This document shows, piece by piece, positions 1-10,417 of a stretch of 64,000 nucleotides of DNA. Source of the stretch: Saccharomyces mikatae IFO 1815 (Eukaryota; Ascomycota; Saccharomycetes; Saccharomycetales; Saccharomycetaceae); assembly GCF_947241705.1 (NCBI RefSeq), contig NC_079262.1, positions 434,001-498,000 of the forward strand. Direction: 5' to 3'. The position numbers and the translations under genes are program-made. Below the pieces are notes generated by a model that was not told where the DNA came from, made no database searches, and was given only the letters and a program-made list of their open reading frames with translations. The number at the start of each line of letters is the position of its first letter. The stretch's first letter is position 1.

Positions 1-511
1 CAATTTATCAAAAAAGAACGTGGTTTACACTGAATCTAATAAAATAATAGGAACCCCCATCGAAGAACAAAACGGCTTGGGTGTAGAAAATAACATCAAC
101 CGTATTCAAAGGAAAATGCTACGAATGGTCAGCCCGGAAACTTTGGAAAACGATTCCGAGGGTTATGAGTCTAGTATATTTTTCAAGGACATGGTGAATG
201 TAGAAAAGCTGAAAAGACTAAGAAATGTTACAGGCATGTCTATCGAGACCGTGATAGGAACAACGAGATCCGAACAGCAGCGATACGATACGTACTTTCC
301 TCTTCCATCTTCAACCAGGATCCCACAGAGTCCTTTATCGGATCTAAAAGAATGGCTAACTCCATTAAATGCATATGAGTGCGATGATGTCCCAGTTCCG
401 AAGTATTTCCCAAATAGTGAAGTTGATATACCTTCCGAAGACAAGCAAGAACTTGAACGGAGGAGACTACAACAATTAGAAAGCGATCCTCCCCTCTGTG
501 ATGACTATTAG
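1..511 (+). CDS. RIM8: Rim8 arrestin-like protein, C-terminal part (cut by left edge)
   Basis: The reading frame (from base 2) is open to the left edge and ends at a TAG at 509-511, so only about the last 169 residues of a roughly 540-residue protein are present. The tail is hydrophilic, with IPQSPLSDL and an acidic PPLCDDY end, and I recognise it as the end of Rim8. Family knowledge: Rim8 is an arrestin-related adaptor at the plasma membrane that links the alkaline-pH sensor Rim21 to ESCRT and the Rim101 pathway. The arrestin fold itself lies outside the window. It is convergent with RNA15 downstream, as in S. cerevisiae chromosome VII. Identification rests on the tail sequence and on synteny with RNA15 and DST1. 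Confidence 0.9.
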   Translation, partial: NLSKKNVVYTESNKIIGTPIEEQNGLGVENNINRIQRKMLRMVSPETLENDSEGYESSIFFKDMVNVEKLKRLRNVTGMSIETVIGTTRSEQQRYDTYFPLPSSTRIPQSPLSDLKEWLTPLNAYECDDVPVPKYFPNSEVDIPSEDKQELERRRLQQLESDPPLCDDY

Positions 512-930
512 AAGAAGCGGGCAACGACCCACATACTTGCCGCTTTATTTCTGCGTATTTAGTCGGTTGAATCATGTTTGCATTTTTTCTCTATACTAAT
601 GATTATGAAATAATCCAAAGACCCCTCATAGCACCCGCAAAACCTAAACTTATATACGTTATGTGTATTTAAGTACGTGTAATGATTAAAATACAAAACC
701 TTAGCGCTCAAAGCCAAATGATAGAAAAAAAGTAGTAGCAATGCTAAACATTATCTTATATTTATAGAAACGACACGATAGAGTAAAGCCGTTGTGATAT
801 TAAGTTGTAAGTTATACATCATATCTTTTCAGCCCCTTCGCATGGACAGTATAATAGAAAAGTCTGGGCCTCGTCATAGCTGGACCCTTCTCTTTTTTTC
901 TCTAATTGTCTTTTTCTGAACTCCCTCGTT
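512..930. other. Intergenic, convergent 3' ends of RIM8 and RNA15
   Basis: AT-rich spacer of about 420 bases between two converging genes. It should hold the 3' UTRs and polyadenylation signals of both. Short open frames on either strand here show no protein-like pattern. I see no RNA gene or repeat. Confidence 0.6.
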
Positions 931-1830
931 TCAGAATGCACCAAATTCTCCCCTTAATGCTTTTTGTTTTAGATCCCAAATAGCCATCCTTTCGTCATCA
1001 GGTAAGATAGCGATTTGACTGTCATTCAGTTGTAACACTTGTTTTAGTAGATCCTTTTGTTTATTGAGCACTGAAGGATCCATCACCTCGTTGACGCTGT
1101 TATTATTCGTAGCCGACGCCTCTTCCTGTGGCCTAGAAGCTAACGGGATCAAATCATCCACTTTGCATATCCCATTCGTTAGCAGTAATTCAGCTGTGAC
1201 AAAACTCAGTTGAGGACACAACTCTAGTAGCGAAACAGCATCTTCAGGGTGTGTTCTTGTCCATTCTTGAAACTTCTGAAGAAATTTCAACTGTACTTCT
1301 TTGGGTTTTTTGGCCAATTCGCTGGATATCATCATAGCAGGAGTGGTCATATTTATATTGACATCGATACCAGAGGGCAATTCGGGAAATTTCTGACTCA
1401 GAAAATTAGAATTCCCGCTGTTTTGAAAATCAGGTCCATTGTTATTATTGTTATTTCCACCGTTGCTACTGTTGTTGTTATTTCCATTACTGGCATTATA
1501 CTGCTGCTGTTGCTGCTGCTGTGAAACACCAGATATATCGCTATTACTGGAGTAGCCGCACTTCAAAAATCTAGAACCTAGTTGGTATCCGTTCAAATTA
1601 CGTACCGCGCTAGCGCTAGATTCCAAATCTCTAAATTCGATAAACGCATAACCTTTTGATCTACCAGTCTGAGGGTCAAACATCATTTTCAAATTGATCA
1701 CAGGCCCAACATTACTGCACAAATCAAGGATCTGTTCTTCTGTTTGATCATACGGTATAGAGCCCAGATATACCACTCGAGATGGTGGGTTGTTCTGTAC
1801 TCCTGCATTCATACCGCCTTGTCTATTCAT
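931..1830 (-). CDS. RNA15: Cleavage and polyadenylation factor CF IA subunit Rna15
   Basis: The 299-residue protein has one N-terminal RRM (about residues 18-95) with RNP2 VYLGSI and RNP1 KGYAFIEF, a Gln/Asn-rich linker (polyQ then polyN, about 104-140), a hinge region that in the family binds Rna14, and a conserved C-terminal domain. Family knowledge: Rna15 binds A/U-rich positioning elements in pre-mRNA as part of cleavage factor IA with Rna14, Pcf11 and Clp1, in the nucleus. Length is close to the roughly 296 residues of S. cerevisiae. The extra residues are probably in the repeat-coded linker. It is divergent from DST1, with a Reb1-type site between them. Confidence 0.97.
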   Translation of the reverse strand: MNRQGGMNAGVQNNPPSRVVYLGSIPYDQTEEQILDLCSNVGPVINLKMMFDPQTGRSKGYAFIEFRDLESSASAVRNLNGYQLGSRFLKCGYSSNSDISGVSQQQQQQQYNASNGNNNNSSNGGNNNNNNGPDFQNSGNSNFLSQKFPELPSGIDVNINMTTPAMMISSELAKKPKEVQLKFLQKFQEWTRTHPEDAVSLLELCPQLSFVTAELLLTNGICKVDDLIPLASRPQEEASATNNNSVNEVMDPSVLNKQKDLLKQVLQLNDSQIAILPDDERMAIWDLKQKALRGEFGAF

Positions 1831-2245
1831 CCTGTTCTTCTGGCCTTTTCTTCTGCTTTATTGATGATAATTGTGTTTGTAATGTGGTTGTATATAGCCT
1901 TTTATCTTGTATGTTCCCCAGAGAGTAAACGTTGTTGCCTGTTAAAAAATGACTCAACTAAGTTTATAAATTTTCTTATAGTACTGATAATGACCTCGTG
2001 GAAGACTCGATGAACTATCTCTGCTTTTTTGATCTTTTCAAAACAACTCTTCCAAAGACTATACATCTTTCTTGGTATTAATTCCAAACTAATTAGGGAA
2101 TTTTTCATTTCTTACCCGCCCTGTTATGCTGATGGAACCAAGTGATCACTCGATGATGGGACTGTCTATTGAAAAATATCGAATAAAAAAGTACTCATGC
2201 AGTAGAATGTCCACAGTTTAGCCAATCAGTACAGGTGTATTCGTC
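1831..2245. other. Divergent promoter region of RNA15 and DST1
   Basis: About 415 bases separate the two start codons. The only site I can name with some confidence is a TTACCCG (reverse of CGGGTAA) at 2112-2118, which matches the Reb1 core and could keep the region nucleosome-free for both genes. Short open frames here look like chance. Confidence 0.55.
2112..2118 (-). promoter_or_regulatory. Reb1-type site (CGGGTAA) between RNA15 and DST1
   Basis: TTACCCG on the plus strand is the reverse complement of the Reb1 core CGGGTAA. It lies about 130 bases upstream of DST1 and 280 upstream of RNA15, a normal distance for a general regulatory factor. Sequence match only. Confidence 0.5.
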
Positions 2246-3175
2246 ATGGATAGTAAGGAAGTTCTGGTGCACGTTAAGAATTTAGAAAAGAACAAAAGTA
2301 ATGATGCAGCGGTTCTGGAAATCTTACATGTCTTGGATAAGGAATTCGTGCCCACTGAAAAGCTATTGAGAGAAACAAAAGTTGGTGTGGAAGTCAACAA
2401 ATTTAAAAAGTCTACGAATGCAGAGATCAGTAGGCTTGTGAAAAAAATGATTGGCTCATGGAAAGACGCAATTAACAAAAATAAGCGTTCCAGACAAGCG
2501 CAGCAACATCATCAAGATCATGCACCAGCTAAAGTGGAGGACAAGACAGCTGTAAATGGCTCTGTGAATGGTTTGGAAGAACCTTCCTCTTCCCAGTCGG
2601 ATGCGACAAAACAGGACAAATATGTCAGCACTAAACCAAGAAATAGTAAGAATGATGGTGTGGATACAGCAATATACCACCATAAATTACGTGATCAGGT
2701 ACTAAAGGCACTTTACGACGTTTTGGCCAAAGAAAGCGAACATCCTCCTCAATCTATTTTACACACTGCCAAAGCTATAGAAGGTGAAATGAATAAAGTT
2801 AACAACTGTGACACCAGCGAAGCCGCCTATAAGGCCAGGTACCGTATAATTTACTCAAACATCATCTCCAAAAATAATCCAGATCTCAAACATAAAATTG
2901 CCAACGGTGATATAACTCCCGAATTCTTAGCTATGTGCGATGCCAAGGATTTGGCTCCAGCACCTTTAAAGCAAAAGATCGAAGAAATTGCTAAACAAAA
3001 CTTATTCAATGCACAAGGTGCTACTATAGAAAGGTCAGTTACTGACAGATTTACTTGTGGTAAATGTAAGGAGAAGAAGGTGTCTTATTACCAATTGCAA
3101 ACGAGATCTGCAGATGAACCATTGACCACTTTCTGTACTTGTGAGGCATGTGGTAACAGATGGAAATTCTCTTAA
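2246..3175 (+). CDS. DST1: Transcription elongation factor TFIIS
   Basis: 309 residues, the same length as S. cerevisiae TFIIS. Domain order is an N-terminal helical (LW/TFIIS-N) domain (about 1-80), a variable linker with runs such as QQHHQDH, a central three-helix domain that binds RNA polymerase II (about 130-240), and a C-terminal zinc ribbon starting CGKCKEKK and ending CEACGNRWKFS. The RSADEP motif with the acidic pair that reaches into the polymerase active site is intact. Role (family): it rescues backtracked polymerase II by stimulating transcript cleavage. Part of the linker (about residues 85-115) is the least conserved portion compared with my memory of S. cerevisiae. Confidence 0.98.
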   Translation: MDSKEVLVHVKNLEKNKSNDAAVLEILHVLDKEFVPTEKLLRETKVGVEVNKFKKSTNAEISRLVKKMIGSWKDAINKNKRSRQAQQHHQDHAPAKVEDKTAVNGSVNGLEEPSSSQSDATKQDKYVSTKPRNSKNDGVDTAIYHHKLRDQVLKALYDVLAKESEHPPQSILHTAKAIEGEMNKVNNCDTSEAAYKARYRIIYSNIISKNNPDLKHKIANGDITPEFLAMCDAKDLAPAPLKQKIEEIAKQNLFNAQGATIERSVTDRFTCGKCKEKKVSYYQLQTRSADEPLTTFCTCEACGNRWKFS

Positions 3176-3602
3176 AGGCAAGCAAACGAACAATCGAAGG
3201 ACGGAACAAATGAAACGATAAAAGAGGGGACAAAAGAACCTGCATTTTCTGACTGTGTTCATGCTGATATTTGGGTAAGCAGGATCTTAAAAGAATGAAA
3301 TAAAAGTCAAACATATGGGACTACGCTTCATTTGGAGAAATGACCAACTCATATAAGATGTATATACATATATAAGCCCCTGGCTTTAGTTTTCTTCTGT
3401 TTCTTTCGTGTGTATTTTTTTGTTCTGTCAAATTACTTTGTATTATTTATGATTTTCTTGTTTTCTTTCTTGATCTTCTATGCATTGAGATAGCACTCCG
3501 ACAGAGTTGAAGAAAGTGTAACTTCAAATATAACCAGGAAGCGAATAATAAAGAATTAAAGTAAGCAAGAAGAGCAGAAAGCACATACCAAAGTCTTATG
3601 AA
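3176..3602. other. Intergenic, DST1 3' end and YGL041W-A promoter
   Basis: About 430 AT-rich bases. They contain the DST1 3' UTR and T-rich and A-rich tracts just before the next start codon, including a TATATACATATATA stretch near 3360. No RNA gene or repeat seen. Confidence 0.5.
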
Positions 3603-4073
3603 ATGTTGAGAGTACTATGGAAGCAAAGCTCTAACGCTGCTCGTTCGAAAAAAGTATCAAATGTATTTGTAAGCAACTACACTCACAGTCTAAGGAACCC
3701 CTACTGGAATTATGCGAAGAGAAACTATGCCCAATCTTGGGACAACAGACAGCCTAATGAAAAGATTGATGCGCATATCAAAGTACAAAAACTCATGGAC
3801 GAAATAAATTCGAAACCTAACGTTCTGGAAAAATTAGAACATGTTAGTAATATCATGATCGACAAAAAATTGGTTAATTTAGATACAGCTTCTGCCAGTG
3901 AAGAAAACACGATCAAACCATGGCAAATGATTAAGATTTTAATGGATAGAGACTTGAGACATGCTATGAAGGAGTTTAAATTGGAATTGGAAAAATCAGG
4001 CATCCAGTTGGGGCCTGACCAATTAGGCCCACTAATGACCGTTTTGGGATTGGAGAAAAAAAATGAGAGGTGA
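3603..4073 (+). CDS. YGL041W-A: Small conserved protein, probably mitochondrial (YGL041W-A-like)
   Basis: A 156-residue protein. The first 40 residues are rich in Arg, Lys, Ser and Asn with almost no acidic residues (MLRVLWKQSSNAARSKKV), typical of a mitochondrial presequence. The rest is amphipathic and helical, with KPWQMIKILMDRDLRHAMKEF and a conserved-looking end GPDQLGPLMTVLGLEKK. The position between DST1 and HEM2 and the length match S. cerevisiae YGL041W-A, a protein of unknown function. No catalytic motif is visible. Function is not inferred beyond likely import into mitochondria. The ATG at 3603 is preceded by an A-rich leader and gives the whole presequence. Confidence 0.8.
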   Translation: MLRVLWKQSSNAARSKKVSNVFVSNYTHSLRNPYWNYAKRNYAQSWDNRQPNEKIDAHIKVQKLMDEINSKPNVLEKLEHVSNIMIDKKLVNLDTASASEENTIKPWQMIKILMDRDLRHAMKEFKLELEKSGIQLGPDQLGPLMTVLGLEKKNER

Positions 4074-4303
4074 AAACAAGTAGAAAGTAATAACAACCAA
4101 CACTTTCTGCTAATGCCTTCCGTGTATATATATTACGTATTACTACATAAGTACTATTGTGAGCATTATAAGGTTTTTCCTATGCCGTTAATTATATCGC
4201 ATCCTAGTATTTTCTAGACCTGCCAAACGGGAGCTTGCTGCCAGCAATGTTACATTTGTCATATTACCATCATTATTGTTACTATTCACAAGGTGAACTC
4301 CAT

Positions 4304-6248
<1,945 letters not shown>

Positions 6249-6494
6249 TGAGAGATTTGTGAATTTCGAGATAATTTTTGGGATTCCATTGTTGATAAAG
6301 GCAATATTATTAGGTATATAAAATATACTAGAACTACTCCTCGAGGATATAGGTATCTCAATCCTTGCGTTTCAGCTTTCACAAACTTCGATGTCAGCTT
6401 TTCAGAACTTATGTCATCTTTTAACACTGTATAAAAAAATACGCTAATAGCATGACTACTAGTTGATGGACGTTAGTTGATTTTCATTCCAACA
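6249..6494 (-). mobile_element. Solo delta LTR (Ty1/Ty2 family), reverse orientation
   Basis: The segment reads as the reverse complement of a delta element. It begins TGAGAGATTTGTGAATTTCG, contains the characteristic ACTAGAACTACTCCTCGAGG block, and ends TTTTCATTCCAACA. At 246 bases it is shorter than a typical delta of about 330, and it is diverged, so it is an old fossil. Flanking pentamers TCTAC (6244-6248) and TGTAC (6495-6499) differ at one base and may be a decayed target-site duplication. No internal Ty sequence is present, so it is a solo LTR left by recombination. It lies about 1.4 kb upstream of tRNA-Leu. Confidence 0.85.
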
Positions 6495-6892
6495 TGTACA
6501 AACTACATTCACATAATTCATATGGTACGTTGCAATTCCAGTGTCGACTATCTCAACAGAAGTGTCACTGCGCAAGTCAATACCATTAAATGGTAACTGC
6601 TATGTTGCAGATAAAACACTAACAGTTACTCAAAAGGTAATCGCTAGCTACACCTGAAGCGAACGAAGACACATTGTCCAAACCAGTAATAACTATCAAA
6701 ACATACAAATAGCAGTACTGTAGGAAACTACAATGAAAGACGATACATAGATATTGTTGATAATCAGTAGTTTTGTAAGTTGTAATAATTATTTTAAAAT
6801 TCCTAATAAATATTAATCTTCCTTCTTAGTTTATAAAAGAGAGGCATACAAAACACACGCTGATTGGTTGTGTTAAACCCAATGGTTCAAAC
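6495..6892. other. Spacer between two delta LTRs
   Basis: About 400 AT-rich bases between the two solo deltas. I see no gene, RNA or repeat that I can name. Confidence 0.4.
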
Positions 6893-7195
6893 TGTTGTAA
6901 TATAAATCAACTATCATCTACTAACTAGTATTTACGTTACTAGTATATTATCATATACGGTGTCATCTAAATTAGTGGAAGCTGAAACGTAAGGATTGAT
7001 AATGTAATAGGATCAATGAACAACAACATATAAAACGATGATAATAATGTTTATAGAACTGTGTAGAGTTACGAGTTCCATTTATGGGATTCCTATGTCT
7101 CCGAGGAGAACTTCTAGTATATCTACATACCTAATATTATTGCCTTATTAAAAAATGGAATACCAACAATTACACCAGAATCCACTCTCATCTCA
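6893..7195 (+). mobile_element. Solo delta LTR (Ty1/Ty2 family), forward orientation
   Basis: Starts TGTTGTAATATAAATCAAC, carries the delta blocks TATCATCTACTAACTAGTAT and GGAAGCTGAAACGTAAGG, then GAGGAGAACTTCTAGTATAT, and ends CTCATCTCA. Its 303 bases are slightly less than a standard delta. Flanking pentamers are CAAAC (6888-6892) and CAAAT (7196-7200), a nearly matching target-site duplication. It is diverged from the modern consensus as I remember it and has no internal domain, so it is an old solo LTR. Confidence 0.9.
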
Positions 7196-7544
7196 CAAAT
7201 ATAACTCGGAACATTAATGCCAAGCTTTTGGTGATAGCTCATCTTTTTATATACTAAGTTCTGATCGATTAATAGATCTTCATCTTACTACTGCAGGAAC
7301 TTCTGTTATTAGAACTTGCCTACTTTAATTTAATTGGTATCATCATAGGAATGTTTATATTCATTCACCCAACATTATTACTATCATGTTAAAGAATGTT
7401 CGCCATCAACTACACCAATTTATACGAATAAAGGTATAGTAGTAATCACTTATTCCGACAAACGGAAATGAAAACCAATTTTAAATGTAGACCAAAAATT
7501 CCCTTTCTACCTAAATAAGTAAGCTCGCTACAAAAAAACATTTC
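7196..7544. other. Spacer between delta and sigma LTRs
   Basis: About 350 AT-rich bases. It could hide an older, more decayed LTR, since the surroundings are an insertion hotspot, but I recognise none. Confidence 0.35.
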
Positions 7545-7892
7545 TGTTTTATTACGGGCTCGAGTAATACAGAGGTGTCCTGACAATCCTAATATACTAT
7601 CTTAGGGAAGTAACTTATTGTCAAAACGACTTATCAACTTAATTCACGGGATGTTACTTATCCTATATATTATATAAGATATGGTTTATACTAAATAGTG
7701 GAAGCGCGGAATCTCGGATCTAACTAATTGTTCAGGTATTTATACATTTGATTAGTTCAGCTCAGGAAGGCAGAGTTTTTCCTTATGTTGCTCAATCTGT
7801 TCGTTTCGTTATAAGACTGTTTCATATGTGTTTTATGAACGTTTAGAATGATGTATTATCATACTGAGGTATCTCATCTTAAGATACCACCA
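7545..7892 (-). mobile_element. Solo sigma LTR (Ty3 family) beside tRNA-Leu
   Basis: Reads as the reverse complement of a sigma element. It starts TGTTTTATTACGGGCTCGAG, then AATACAGAGGTGTCCTGACA, AGCGCGGAATCTCGGATC and TTCATATGTGTTTTATGAAC follow, and it ends GATACCACCA. At 348 bases it is near the usual sigma length. It is bracketed by an exact 5-bp duplication, ATTTC, at 7540-7544 and 7893-7897. The insertion point is about 12-16 bases before the mature tRNA start. That is where Ty3 integrase is known to insert, at the Pol III start site. No internal Ty3 genes are present. Confidence 0.93.
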
Positions 7893-7908
7893 ATTTCAAC
7901 AAATAAGT

Positions 7909-8022
7909 GGTTGTTTGGCCGAGCGGTCTAAGGCGCCTGATTCAAGAAATATCTTGACCGCAGTTGACTGTGGGAATACTCAGGTATCGTAAGATGCAAG
8001 AGTTCGAATCTCTTAGCAACCA
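7909..8022 (+). tRNA. tL(CAA): tRNA-Leu(CAA) with intron
   Basis: The acceptor arm GGTTGTT (7909-7915) pairs with AGCAACC (8015-8021), with discriminator A at 8022. The anticodon CAA is at 7943-7945. A 32-base intron (7947-7978) starts one base after the anticodon, as in yeast. The A box (TGGCCGAGCGG) and B box (AGTTCGAATCT) are intact, and a T7 run at 8025-8031 terminates Pol III. Total 114 bases, the same as the S. cerevisiae gene. It sits immediately downstream of the sigma LTR. Confidence 0.98.
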
Positions 8023-8760
8023 TATTTTTTTGTTGCAACTTCTATTATACTAATCACGAGGCACAGAGTTTCTCAATATTAACGCTCACATCACGTTGGA
8101 TGTGTCGCAGTATACCGATTGAGTCCATTTTCGAAATCACTTAAAGCTACAATGGTAACTACCAAACATGCACGTTGGATACATAGTTTTCCTGTAAGAA
8201 ATTTCACTCTGGAGCTAAAGTGAGAATTCCCGCACTTTTCTTCGCCTTGTAACCCTGCAATAAAATATACACAAGAATGGAGGCCCACCAGGCTAAGCTG
8301 CACTACAAAACGTATAAAAAGTTGGGCGAACGCTATCAGTTCCTTTTGTCTAAATCGTAGAGTATTCTTTATGTACAAAAAATTAAGAAAGAGAATGGTC
8401 TTCAAAAGATAAGAAGTATTTAGAAATCATGGCGATTACTAGCACAAAAAAACGTTACCATTGAAATGAAGATGAAAATCACATAAATTTGGTGTATTTT
8501 TGATCTGGCTTGGCTTGGCTCGGGCTTGTCTCAATTCGGCTTGGTTAACTCGGCAAAGCTTATTCAAAGACCATCATCAATTGAAAACCTCAAGAGAGAA
8601 ATCAATATATTATAACTACGAGGACTTTTCTAATGAAAAGCTTGCTTTGGTAACTCAATCGGTTTCTGTTAATTGATGTTTGAAAAAGTGAAAAAATATT
8701 AATACACGGATATATAATTAAGTCAAAATCGATCATAGAAAACACTTCAGCAAAACAATT
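8023..8760. other. Intergenic between tRNA-Leu and YGL039W
   Basis: About 740 bases. After the Pol III terminator I see no recognisable repeat. A short imperfect tandem of GGCTTG/GGCTCG units lies at about 8505-8545, roughly 220-250 bases before the YGL039W start. A 104-codon minus-strand open frame (8091-8405) has no convincing protein features. Confidence 0.5.
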
Positions 8761-9801
8761 ATGACTATTGAAAAAACGACTGTTTTCGTTTCTGGTGCTA
8801 CCGGTTTCATTGCTTCACATGTTGTGGAAGATTTATTGAAAGCAGGTTACAAGGTCATTGGTTCAGGTAGGTCGCAAGAAAAAAACGAAGGTTTGTTGAA
8901 GAAATTCAATAATAATCCCAACCTGTCAATGGAGATCGTCGAAGACATTGCTGCTCCAAACGCTTTCGACAAAGCTTTCCAAAGGCGTGGTAAAGAGATT
9001 AAAGTTGTCTTGCACATAGCTTCTCCGGTCCACTTCAACACCACTGATTTTGAAAAAGACCTTTTAATTCCGGCTGTCAATGGTACCAAATCCATTCTGG
9101 AAGCAATCAAAGAATATGCTGCGGATACTGTTGAAAAAGTCGTCATTACTTCTTCTGTTGCTGCACTTGCCGCTCCTGCAGATATGCAAGACGTCAGCTC
9201 CGTTGTCACTGAGGACAGTTGGAACAGAGACACTTGGGAAAGCTGTCAGACTAATGCTATTTCTGCGTACTGCGGTTCCAAAAAGTTTGCTGAAAAGACT
9301 GCTTGGGATTTTCTCGAGGCAAATAAATCAACGGTCAAATTTACGCTATCAACCATCAATCCAGGATTCGTTTTTGGTCCTCAGTTATTTACTGATTCAC
9401 TCAAAAATGGAATAAATAGTTCTTCGGCTATAATTGCCAAGTTGGTTAGTTCTAAAGTGGATGACAAGTTTTATAATTACAGTGGTCCATTTATTGATGT
9501 TCGGGATGTTTCAAAAGCACATTTAGTTGCATTTGAGAAACCTGAATGTGCTGGCCAAAGACTATTTCTTTGCGAGGATTTGTTCTGCTCTCAAGAAGTA
9601 TTAGATATCCTGAATGTGGAATTTCCACAGTTAAGGGGCAAGATAGCGGCTGGTGAACCAGGCAGCGGTTCGAGCTTTTTGACAAAACATTCTTGCAAGT
9701 GCGACAACTCCAAGACCAAAAAACTATTGGGTTTCAAATTCTTCAATTTTAAAGATTGCATTGTTGATACCGCATCTCAGTTGTTGGAAGTTCAAAATTA
9801 A
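8761..9801 (+). CDS. YGL039W: NADPH-dependent aldehyde/ketone reductase (Gre2 family)
   Basis: 346 residues of the extended short-chain dehydrogenase fold (dihydroflavonol-4-reductase/methylglyoxal reductase family). The N-terminal Rossmann motif [12 protein letters not shown] (about residues 10-21) binds NADP(H). The catalytic Tyr-Lys pair is in [12 protein letters not shown], the Ser is in VITSSVAAL, and NPGFVFGP is a family signature. Family knowledge: cytosolic reductases of the Gre2 group reduce aldehydes and ketones. The physiological substrate of this member is not known to me. Position between the tRNA-Leu and OCH1 matches S. cerevisiae YGL039W. Confidence 0.93.
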   Translation: MTIEKTTVFVSGATGFIASHVVEDLLKAGYKVIGSGRSQEKNEGLLKKFNNNPNLSMEIVEDIAAPNAFDKAFQRRGKEIKVVLHIASPVHFNTTDFEKDLLIPAVNGTKSILEAIKEYAADTVEKVVITSSVAALAAPADMQDVSSVVTEDSWNRDTWESCQTNAISAYCGSKKFAEKTAWDFLEANKSTVKFTLSTINPGFVFGPQLFTDSLKNGINSSSAIIAKLVSSKVDDKFYNYSGPFIDVRDVSKAHLVAFEKPECAGQRLFLCEDLFCSQEVLDILNVEFPQLRGKIAAGEPGSGSSFLTKHSCKCDNSKTKKLLGFKFFNFKDCIVDTASQLLEVQN

Positions 9802-10417
9802 GATTAACGTTTTAGCATTGACGGAAACTTCTCTCAATTAGCTTAATCAAGTAAATATAGACATACATAGCATATAGAAATAAATGTTTTAGGATGGGGA
9901 TTTAAAGAGTTTTTAATGTGCGCTATTTGTTTACTTCATCACGTCAGAATATATCAAGATAGTTATTTATTCGGGCAGATGTTACGACTCAAATATGAAC
10001 TAAGCAAAGTAAATAGGTAATAAATAAAACAAAGTTTATCCAAGAGTTTTGAATATGTATTTTGTTGCCTGGAAGAACTATCATACCGATTGACCTTTTA
10101 TAAGCTCAGGACTCGTCATCCGCAATAAACGTCACATCTGCGCTATACTAACCAGAAAAAACAATGCTATAGGTCAACTCTGGCAACTACCGCACCAGGA
10201 ACACCAGTGACTACAGAAAAAAAAGAAAACATTGAGTAAAAGGTTGCGATAGAAAAAACCACATTTTATGACAATTTTCGTTTTTTATTTAGTTTATGCA
10301 ATCCAACTGAACTTGTCATTTCCGGTGCACGTGGCAAGCTAAAGCATGCTTAAGGATATGTAGAAGAATAAATAAAGAAGAATGAATTTTATTTGAAAGG
10401 GTATGATAAAAAGAGTT
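9802..10417. other. Intergenic, convergent YGL039W and OCH1
   Basis: About 615 bases between two convergent genes. AT-rich, with polyadenylation-like A/T runs. No RNA gene, LTR or open frame with protein features. Confidence 0.5.

Noticed and set aside
7196-7544. Possible extra decayed LTR between delta and sigma
   Set aside because: I could not match any stretch to a known LTR family with confidence.
8091-8405. 104-codon minus-strand frame downstream of tRNA-Leu
   Set aside because: Composition and lack of recognisable motif look random; no known gene at this place.
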